NCBI GenBank assembly: GCA_963661325.1
Contig: CAVLBP010000069.1
Location: 1 to 12,397, forward strand
Reading direction: 5' to 3'
Source of the DNA: Pararoseburia sp963661325
GTDB taxonomy: Bacteria; Bacillota; Clostridia; Lachnospirales; Lachnospiraceae
DNA: 12,397 bases
Of this stretch, positions 6,072-12,397 are shown in pieces. Below the pieces are notes generated by a model. It was not told the origin of the DNA. It saw only the letters and a list, made by a program, of their open reading frames with translations, and made no database searches. Position 1 is the first letter of the stretch, and each line of letters begins with the position of its first letter. Both the position numbers and the translations under genes were made by a program.

Positions 6072-8167
6072 TATGCCAGACCTCCTTTCGTCTTTTCGAT
6101 CTCCTGCGCACTCAACTGGGAGGCAGCGATCTCCTGATATGCCTGACAGTTTCTTAAGAGTTCCTGGTGTGTCCCCTTGCCAACGATCTTTCCATCATCT
6201 AAGACCAAGATCTGGTCCGCATGTAAGATCGTGCTGATACGCTGTGCCACGATCAGGATAGTCGCATCCTTGGCATGTGCAAACAAGGCTTCCCGCAAGG
6301 CTTTATCTGTCTTAAAATCCAAGGCCGAAAAACTATCATCAAAAAGATAGATCTTTGGATCTTTGGCGATGGCACGCGCAATGGAAAGACGCTGCTTCTG
6401 TCCACCGGACACATTGGATCCGCCCTGTGAAATATGACTGTCGTACTTCTTTTCTTTTTCCTCAACAAACTCGGTCGCCTGTGCGATAGCGGCTGCCTTT
6501 TCCATCAGTTCATCCGATATCGTCTCATCCGCATACTTGATATTGGAACGGATATCCCCGGAAAAGAGGACAGCCTTCTGCGGTACATAACCAATGGCAT
6601 CACGCAGTTTTTTCTGTGAAATTTTCCGGATGTCCACACCATCTAAGGTAATGGAACCACCGGTCACATCATAAAGACGCGGTATGAGATTTAAAAGGGT
6701 CGACTTGCCACAGCCGGTACTTCCGATAATGGCAGTCGTCTTGCCCGGTTCTGCCACAAAATCCAAATGGTCAAGAACATTGCTCTTGGCATTCGGGTAG
6801 GCAAAACTAACATCATGGAAAGCCACCTGCCCCCGGATCTGCCCCATCTGATCATCTGCTACTACGTCGGCATCCTCAATAGAGGACTCGGTTCCGATCA
6901 CTTCCTGGATACGCTCTGCGGCAACACCGGCACGCGGCAGCATGATCGACATCATGGTAAGCAATAAGAAGGACATGACAATGACCATAGCATATGTGAT
7001 AAATGCCATCATATCACCGACCTGCATCTGTCCTGCTGAAATGCCCTTTGCCCCAAACCATACCACAGCAACCGTGATACAGTTCATAATAAGCATCATG
7101 ATCGGCATCATCCAAGCCATCATGCGGCTGGTGTATAACTGGGTCTCCATCAATGCTGTATTGGCATCCTTGAAACGCTCCTTTTCATGCTCCTCTCTGG
7201 AGAAGGCACGAATGACCGGGATACCGGTCAGGATCTCTCTGGATACCAGATTCATGCGGTCGACCAGTTTCTGCATCATTTTAAATTTTGGCATAGAAAA
7301 TTTCATCAAGACCAGAACCACACTGACGATCACGGCAACTGCCACAAATATGATCCAACTCATAGAAGTATCCGTACGCGCCACCATGACAATACCGCCA
7401 ATGGCAAGCACCGGTGCGTACAAGACCATACGCAGCAGCATGACCTCGACCATCTGTACCTGCTGGATATCGTTGGTACAACGTGTGATCAAAGATGCGG
7501 TAGAGAACTGGTCGATCTCCTTTCCCGAATAGGAAATGACACTGGTATATACCTTTTTTCGCAGACTACGTCCGATATCGGCTGCGGTTCTTGCAGAGAC
7601 AAAGCCAAGCAGAATGGCTGCCCCTAGCATCCCCAGTGTCATCAGGATCATAATACCGCCGGTATGCAAAAGATAATCCATCTGCATCTGGTGCATATCA
7701 TAGCCCAGTGCCTCGTATTCCTTTTCTACCATAGCAACCGACATCTGGTCTGTCATGGTATCTCCCAGTGTATTGAGAAAGTCGGCATCCGCCGCATCTG
7801 TCATGCCATATTCCATAAAATAGGTCATGACCAGCGGTTCCTGCAAAGTCTTTTCCAGTTTTGCTTTCTTATCTTTATCCGAAGATACATCATCCTTTAA
7901 GACATAAGTATCCCCGGATTTTTCGTAGCAGGCATCCAGATAAGTAATCTCATCTTCATCCATAAAAGCCACCAGCCAGTCATAGGTCTCCTGACTTATC
8001 TCTTTCATGGCAACCGAATCCACACCGTTCTGCTGGATCCCCACGTCCACGATATTTGCTGTATAATTCGGGAGTGACAGTTCACAAAGTGCCTGTAAGA
8101 TCAAGAGCACAATGACCAGAAAAACTGCTTTTTTTCGCTCCCATAAATTCTGAAATAAAAATTTCAT
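6071..8167 (-). CDS. ABC exporter half-transporter, degenerate-site subunit with extracytoplasmic insertion
   Basis: Partner of the following ABC gene, 698 residues, longer than the usual 570-620. The first helix (about 13-31) is separated from the second (about 168-192) by some 115-130 hydrophilic, acid-rich residues, predicted to lie outside the membrane. The remaining transmembrane helices reach about 415. In the nucleotide-binding domain Walker A is GSTGCGKST (482-490) and the signature VSGGQ (586-590) is canonical. The catalytic Glu after Walker B is Asp611 (LFDDSFSALD) and the switch His is Gln642 (VAQRIST). In heterodimeric exporters such as TAP1/TAP2 this combination marks the subunit whose Walker motifs form the non-hydrolysing site. 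The start at 8167 follows AGAGGTG by five bases; an upstream ATG at 8203 would overlap the yitJ end and lacks comparable support. The stop is shared in TAATG with the next gene. Confidence 0.94.
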   Translation of the reverse strand: MKFLFQNLWERKKAVFLVIVLLILQALCELSLPNYTANIVDVGIQQNGVDSVAMKEISQETYDWLVAFMDEDEITYLDACYEKSGDTYVLKDDVSSDKDKKAKLEKTLQEPLVMTYFMEYGMTDAADADFLNTLGDTMTDQMSVAMVEKEYEALGYDMHQMQMDYLLHTGGIMILMTLGMLGAAILLGFVSARTAADIGRSLRKKVYTSVISYSGKEIDQFSTASLITRCTNDIQQVQMVEVMLLRMVLYAPVLAIGGIVMVARTDTSMSWIIFVAVAVIVSVVLVLMKFSMPKFKMMQKLVDRMNLVSREILTGIPVIRAFSREEHEKERFKDANTALMETQLYTSRMMAWMMPIMMLIMNCITVAVVWFGAKGISAGQMQVGDMMAFITYAMVIVMSFLLLTMMSIMLPRAGVAAERIQEVIGTESSIEDADVVADDQMGQIRGQVAFHDVSFAYPNAKSNVLDHLDFVAEPGKTTAIIGSTGCGKSTLLNLIPRLYDVTGGSITLDGVDIRKISQKKLRDAIGYVPQKAVLFSGDIRSNIKYADETISDELMEKAAAIAQATEFVEEKEKKYDSHISQGGSNVSGGQKQRLSIARAIAKDPKIYLFDDSFSALDFKTDKALREALFAHAKDATILIVAQRISTILHADQILVLDDGKIVGKGTHQELLRNCQAYQEIAASQLSAQEIEKTKGGLA

Positions 8168-8172
8168 GCTTT

Positions 8173-8179
8173 CACCTCT
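8173..8179 (-). promoter_or_regulatory. Ribosome binding site fixing the first ABC subunit start
   Basis: AGAGGTG lies within the 13-base gap after the yitJ stop, five bases from the ATG at 8167. It supports this start over the in-frame ATG at 8203. Confidence 0.85.
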
Positions 8180-8180
8180 T

Positions 8181-9992
8181 TTATAAACTTTCCTCACGCA
8201 CACGGTCTATGATATTGCAGATCAGACCTACGCGGTTAAATGGCGTCATAAAGTAGTAACCGTCCACGATCGGCGATAGTTTTCTTGCAATCTCGACTGA
8301 CACGCGGATCGCCACCTCTTCGTATTCTTCCCGGCTCATACCCTCTTCATAGCAATCCAGGATTTCCTGCGGCACATGCATGCCCGGCATTTCATTGGCA
8401 ATAAAGAGTGCATTTTTCCGACTGACAAGCGGCATGATGCCGCCGATGATCTTGGCACCCGTGCGCTCCTTGAGATCCTTGATACGTTCCACATCAGAAT
8501 CACTATAGATCGGCTGTGTTAAAAAAAAGTTACAGCCATGTTCCATCTTTAGTTTCATCCGTCTTGCGATCGCATCCACACCGACACCATGATAATTCAA
8601 GGCGCCGCCATAAACGACACGATCCTGCCGAAACTGATCCTCGTTCATCTCCTGCAAAAGCCCCATGAATTTGATGGAATTGTAATCAAAGACCTGGGTG
8701 ATCGCACTGCGGTCATTCTGTGCAACCGGGTCACCTGTCACAATCAAAAAATGTTTGAGATCATTGATATAATCACCAAGCATCGTACCGCGCAAAGATA
8801 TGACATTGCGATCCCTACAAGACATATGCGGCATAACGTAAATGCCGGTTTCCCGCTGGATCCTGCTGCCCAAAAGGGAAGCATCCATACGGCTGCGTGC
8901 CATAGGAGAATCGGATAAGGTCAGCAGATCTACCCGATGCTCCTGTAACATCCTTGCCCCATCAAATAATTTATCCACTTTCAGATCCGAAGGTGGATCC
9001 AGTTCTACCACAAAAGGCTTTTCTCCCGCCTGCAACTTTTTCCAGAATTCAGATTCTGTTCGGGAAATCGCCGGCGCATCCCAGACTCCCACTTCTTTTT
9101 GCTTTTTCTCAGCCAAAGAGATCTTCTCCGCCAGATCCATCAGATAATCCGGTGTCGTACCACAGCAGCCGCCGACAATATCGATCCCCAGATCCGCGAT
9201 CTTTTCCAGCATCTTACGGAAATAAGGCTCATTCTTTCCATAAATGGTCTTGCCCCGCAAAAGATAAGGATAACCGGCATTCGGCACGGCAATGAAAGGT
9301 TTGTCGGACGGAAAAGTCACATTTTTTAGGAGTTGATACATATGGGCGGCTTCCATGCCACAGTTGAGTCCATAGGCATCCACTGCGTCCATCTCGTTCA
9401 TCAGACGCACCATGCGGTCAAACTTGAGTCCCGCTTTGGTGTACTCAGTCTTATCCATGGAAAAAGAGACCATGACATAAGCCTGTGGTGCCTTTTCCTT
9501 GATATAGGAAAGCAGACGTTTCAGATAATAGACATCCGCCTGCGTCTCCAGCCAAAAAATGTCAATCCCCGCCTGTAAAAAGGTATCCACGATCTGGTGG
9601 TATTCCTCCAGAACCTGACCGTCCTCCTTTTGCTCCAGATCATAGATCGTACCGATATCTGCGGCAACAAAGACAGGATAGGTATCCGCCGTCTTTTTCT
9701 CCTCCTGATAAAAGTCGTCCACCGCCTTCTTTGCGATCTGGCAGGCGACCATGATGTTATTTTCGATCTCCTCTATGGATGTAAAAAAATTGGAATTGGA
9801 CGCAAAGGTATTGGTGCGCAAAAGTCTGGCACCGCTTTTTAAATATGCCTTATGGATGTCCGCGATCCGGTCCGGGTGTTCAAAATTCTCCCGCTCTACC
9901 AGTGTCTCATCATGATAGAGCCCGGCATAATAGGTGCCCATTGCCCCATCACAGACTAATGTATGTTTCTTTAAATATTCTCCTATCTTCAT
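8181..9992 (-). CDS. yitJ: Bifunctional homocysteine S-methyltransferase / methylenetetrahydrofolate reductase
   Basis: A 603-residue cytoplasmic fusion, close to the length of Bacillus YitJ. Residues 1-290 form a homocysteine methyltransferase barrel with zinc ligands Cys211 (GLNCGM) and Cys276/Cys277 (GGCCGT). Residues about 320-603 form a MetF-like flavin barrel, with VVELDPPSD at 328-336 (likely catalytic Glu330), PHMSC at 388, LIVTGDP at 416, FFLTQPIYS at 489 and GGIMP at 517. The reductase half converts 5,10-methylene- to 5-methyltetrahydrofolate, the methyl donor for MetH encoded downstream. What the first half does beside a full MetH is unclear: it may methylate homocysteine from another donor such as S-methylmethionine, or act with the attached reductase. 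It is the first gene of a three-gene unit, with GAGGAAGA before the ATG. There is no room for a long leader between it and the carB terminator. Confidence 0.93.
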   Translation of the reverse strand: MKIGEYLKKHTLVCDGAMGTYYAGLYHDETLVERENFEHPDRIADIHKAYLKSGARLLRTNTFASNSNFFTSIEEIENNIMVACQIAKKAVDDFYQEEKKTADTYPVFVAADIGTIYDLEQKEDGQVLEEYHQIVDTFLQAGIDIFWLETQADVYYLKRLLSYIKEKAPQAYVMVSFSMDKTEYTKAGLKFDRMVRLMNEMDAVDAYGLNCGMEAAHMYQLLKNVTFPSDKPFIAVPNAGYPYLLRGKTIYGKNEPYFRKMLEKIADLGIDIVGGCCGTTPDYLMDLAEKISLAEKKQKEVGVWDAPAISRTESEFWKKLQAGEKPFVVELDPPSDLKVDKLFDGARMLQEHRVDLLTLSDSPMARSRMDASLLGSRIQRETGIYVMPHMSCRDRNVISLRGTMLGDYINDLKHFLIVTGDPVAQNDRSAITQVFDYNSIKFMGLLQEMNEDQFRQDRVVYGGALNYHGVGVDAIARRMKLKMEHGCNFFLTQPIYSDSDVERIKDLKERTGAKIIGGIMPLVSRKNALFIANEMPGMHVPQEILDCYEEGMSREEYEEVAIRVSVEIARKLSPIVDGYYFMTPFNRVGLICNIIDRVREESL

Positions 9993-10025
9993 AAAATCTT
10001 CCTCATTCTTTTTCCTCTTCGCCGT

Positions 10026-10073
10026 AAAAAAGCGAAACTACTTTCCATGGTAAACAAAAGAAAGCAGTTTCGC
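10026..10073 (-). terminator. Intrinsic terminator of carB
   Basis: On the minus strand GCGAAACTGCTTTC (10060-10073) pairs with GAAAGTAGTTTCGC (10032-10045). This is a 14-base-pair stem with a single G-U pair and a 14-base loop, followed at once by TTTTTT (10026-10031). It lies 24 bases after the carB stop. Read on the plus strand, the G-U pair becomes an A-C mismatch and no T run follows, so it is oriented for carB only. Confidence 0.92.
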
Positions 10074-10097
10074 AATACAAATCAAAATATTAAATTC

Positions 10098-12397
10098 TTA
10101 AATATTTTTTACTTTTGCAATATCCACTAAGGTAAATTCATCTGTTGCGGATTCCAGACTGGTTGCCAGTGCATTTGCCGTATCCATTGCCGTGATACAG
10201 TGTACCCCTGTCTCGATCGCATTTCGACGGATCAGGAATCCGTCACGGGTCTTGTCGCCGTGACCCTGTGTCGGTGTGTCGATGACAAGGTCGATCCTGT
10301 GACCTAAGATCAGGTCCATGACATTCGGTGATTCCTGGGTGATCTTGTTGACCCAGAGTGCATCTACGCCATGCTCCTGCAAATACTTGGCAGTACTTCT
10401 GGTCGCATAGATCTTGTAACCCAAGGCTGCAAAACGTTTTGCCACGCCTACGGCTTCCGGCTTATCTGCATCCTTTACTGTCATGATCATCTGCTTGTAC
10501 TTTGGAAGTACGATTCCTGCACCAAGGAATGCCTTATAAAGAGCCTCATCAAAGGTCTTTGCGATACCCAGACACTCACCTGTTGACTTCATTTCCGGTC
10601 CTAAGGAAATCTCTGCACCACGCAGTTTTTCAAAGGAGAATACCGGCATCTTGACTGCCACATACTCTGCTTCCGGCTGCAAGCCCGGCGTATATCCCAT
10701 GCCCTTTAAGGTGTTGCCGATGATAACCTTAGTTGCCAGATCCACGATCGGAATACCGGTAACCTTGCTGATATATGGTACGGTACGGGAAGATCTCGGA
10801 TTGACCTCGATCACATATACCTCATCATTCATAACGATAAACTGGATATTGATCAGACCAACGACATGCAGTGCCTGTGCCAGTTTCTCGGTATAATCGG
10901 TAATCTTTTTCTTGATGGCATCGCTGATCGTGTGTGCCGGATATACAGAGATACTATCTCCGGAATGGACACCGGTACGCTCGATATGTTCCATGATACC
11001 AGGGATCAAAATGTCTGTGCCGTCGCATACGGCATCAACTTCGATCTCCTTACCCTGTAAATATTTATCTACCAGGATCGGATGATCCTGTGCGATACGG
11101 TTGATGATCTCCATGAACTCGTCCACTTCATCATCATTGAAAGCGATCTGCATGCCCTGTCCGCCCAATACATAGGAAGGACGTACCAGAACCGGATAGC
11201 CGATCTCATTGGCAACTTTCTTTGCCTCCTCTGCGGTAAATACCGTTCCACCGGATGCTCTCGGAATACCGGTCTTTTCCAGGATCTCGTCAAAGAGTTC
11301 TCTGTCCTCTGCAGCATCAACATCCTCTGCCTTGGTTCCCAAGATGGTAACGCCCATCTTCATCAAGGCTTCGGTCAGTTTGATAGCAGTCTGTCCACCG
11401 AACTGGACAACGGCTCCGTCCGGCTTTTCAAAACGGACGATATTTTCTACATCTTCCTCGGTCAACGGCTCAAAGTAGAGTTTGTCCGCAATATCAAAGT
11501 CTGTAGAAACCGTCTCCGGATTGTTGTTTACGATAATGGTCTCATAACCTTCCTTGGCAAATGCCCAGGTAGAATGTACGGAGCAATAGTCAAACTCGAT
11601 ACCCTGTCCGATACGGATCGGACCGGATCCAAGCACGAGTACCTTTTTCTTCGGATTGGTCTCTACTGCCTCATTCTGGCTGCCAAATACGGAGTAATAA
11701 TATGGTGTGCTCGCCTCAAACTCTGCCGCACAGGTATCAACCATCTTAAATGCAGCGATGATATCATTGTCATAGCGCATCTGGCGGATCTCTTCTTTGG
11801 CCTTGCCGGTCAGATCTGCAATGACATTATCCGGGAACTCGATACGCTTTGCCTCTTTTAAGAGTTCCGGTGTCAGTTCTTCGCTCTTTAACTTTTTTTC
11901 CATCTCGACCAGAATAGCGATCTTGTCGATGAACCAGATATCAATCTTGGTAATATCATGAATGTGGTCGTAGGAAATGCCTCTGCGCAGTGCCTCTGCG
12001 ATCACATAGATCCTTCTGTCGTCTACGACGTGTAACTGGTCTTCCAGTTCTTCGTCGCCAAGTCCCGTAAAGTCATAACTCATAAGAGAGTCTACATGCT
12101 GCTCCAAGGAACGGATCGCCTTCATCAGGGCGCCCTCAAAGTTGTTGCAGATACTCATGACCTCACCGGTCGCCTTCATCTGTGTCGTTAAGGTACGCTT
12201 TGCCGTGATGAACTTATCAAATGGCAGACGCGGGATCTTGACAACGCAGTAGTCAAGCATCGGCTCAAAGGATGCATAGGTCTTGCCGGTAATAGCATTG
12301 GTGATCTCATCCAATGTATAGCCTAATGCGATCTTTGCAGCCACCTTGGCGATCGGATAACCGGTTGCCTTGGAAGCCAGTGCAGAAGAACGGCTGA
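10098..12397 (-). CDS. carB: Carbamoyl-phosphate synthase large subunit, 5' end cut off by window edge
   Basis: Makes carbamoyl phosphate from bicarbonate, ammonia delivered by the CarA glutaminase, and two ATP, for pyrimidine and arginine synthesis. About 765 residues are visible of a protein usually near 1,070. The reading frame is open to the window end: SRSSALASKATGYPIAK precedes the GTG at 12344, which is therefore internal. Seen in order are the end of the carboxyphosphate domain, the helical oligomerisation region, the second ATP-grasp domain (VLGSGPIRIGQGIEFDYC, NNNPETVSTD, VVQFGGQTAIKL, VRPSYVLGGQGM, EVNPRSSRTVPYISK), and a C-terminal MGS-like allosteric domain (VGVAKRFAALGYKIYAT, VNKI, then the IDTPTQ segment). 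The allosteric domain suggests control by nucleotides or ornithine as in the family; the effector cannot be read from the sequence. It ends with TAA and a strong terminator. carA probably lies upstream, outside the window. Confidence 0.97.
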   Translation of the reverse strand, partial: SRSSALASKATGYPIAKVAAKIALGYTLDEITNAITGKTYASFEPMLDYCVVKIPRLPFDKFITAKRTLTTQMKATGEVMSICNNFEGALMKAIRSLEQHVDSLMSYDFTGLGDEELEDQLHVVDDRRIYVIAEALRRGISYDHIHDITKIDIWFIDKIAILVEMEKKLKSEELTPELLKEAKRIEFPDNVIADLTGKAKEEIRQMRYDNDIIAAFKMVDTCAAEFEASTPYYYSVFGSQNEAVETNPKKKVLVLGSGPIRIGQGIEFDYCSVHSTWAFAKEGYETIIVNNNPETVSTDFDIADKLYFEPLTEEDVENIVRFEKPDGAVVQFGGQTAIKLTEALMKMGVTILGTKAEDVDAAEDRELFDEILEKTGIPRASGGTVFTAEEAKKVANEIGYPVLVRPSYVLGGQGMQIAFNDDEVDEFMEIINRIAQDHPILVDKYLQGKEIEVDAVCDGTDILIPGIMEHIERTGVHSGDSISVYPAHTISDAIKKKITDYTEKLAQALHVVGLINIQFIVMNDEVYVIEVNPRSSRTVPYISKVTGIPIVDLATKVIIGNTLKGMGYTPGLQPEAEYVAVKMPVFSFEKLRGAEISLGPEMKSTGECLGIAKTFDEALYKAFLGAGIVLPKYKQMIMTVKDADKPEAVGVAKRFAALGYKIYATRSTAKYLQEHGVDALWVNKITQESPNVMDLILGHRIDLVIDTPTQGHGDKTRDGFLIRRNAIETGVHCITAMDTANALATSLESATDEFTLVDIAKVKNI

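Noticed and set aside
6942..7532. Plus-strand open frame of 196 codons, rich in Ile, Met and Thr, opposite the first ABC gene
   Set aside because: Its hydrophobic look comes from the complement of membrane-helix codons; no independent evidence for a gene.
8168..8203. N-terminal extension of the first ABC subunit by 12 codons
   Set aside because: It overlaps the yitJ coding end, and AGAGGTG is correctly spaced for the ATG at 8167.
11082..11861. Plus-strand open frame of 259 codons opposite carB
   Set aside because: Fully inside a highly conserved part of carB; no recognisable domain, so it is an antisense shadow.
12342..12344. GTG as a possible start for a shortened carB
   Set aside because: The frame continues upstream to the window end with conserved CarB sequence, so this is an internal valine and the gene is simply cut by the window.
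1..12397. Search for defence, mobile, phage, toxin-antitoxin, CRISPR or biosynthetic-cluster signatures
   Set aside because: All main genes belong to familiar metabolic, transport or signalling families, and no direct repeats, transposase, integrase or spacer pattern was seen.

Overview
The window reads as a chromosomal piece of a Gram-positive anaerobe of the Clostridia, most likely Lachnospiraceae. This is an inference from protein character: a cobalamin methionine synthase without a reactivation domain, a YitJ-type fused homocysteine methyltransferase/methylenetetrahydrofolate reductase, a heterodimeric ABC exporter with a Gly/His-rich N-terminus, and strong GGAGG-type ribosome binding sites. 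Every gene lies on the minus strand, so transcription runs from high to low coordinates. Coding density is high and no gap exceeds about 115 bases.

In order of transcription: (1) 12397-10098 is the C-terminal two thirds or more of carB, the carbamoyl-phosphate synthase large subunit, cut by the window edge. It is followed by a strong intrinsic terminator (10026-10073). (2) 9992-4221 is a tight three-gene unit: yitJ, then two half-size ABC exporters. The gaps are 13 nt and a one-base TAATG overlap. The two ABC subunits carry complementary departures from consensus (Asp and Gln in one, a VSQGQ signature in the other), the hallmark of a heterodimer with one degenerate ATP site. (3) 4107-160 is a second unit with its own extended -10 promoter: a six-helix methyl-accepting chemotaxis protein without a recognisable sensor or HAMP domain, and 18 nt later metH. 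(4) 53-1 is the 5' part of tRNA-Val(UAC), with its own strong promoter just after metH.

The metabolic link is clear. The reductase half of YitJ makes 5-methyltetrahydrofolate, which MetH uses with cobalamin to turn homocysteine into methionine. The exporter pair and the chemoreceptor are each fused by operon structure to one of these methionine enzymes, but nothing in the sequence shows their substrate or ligand. No S-box, T-box or cobalamin riboswitch is recognisable in the short leaders of either unit.

I found no mobile element, CRISPR array, phage gene, defence system or clearly new biological system. The points most worth a second look are the two mixed operons, the roughly 115-residue extracytoplasmic insertion in the first ABC subunit, the missing MetH reactivation domain, and the lack of promoter space between the carB terminator and yitJ.
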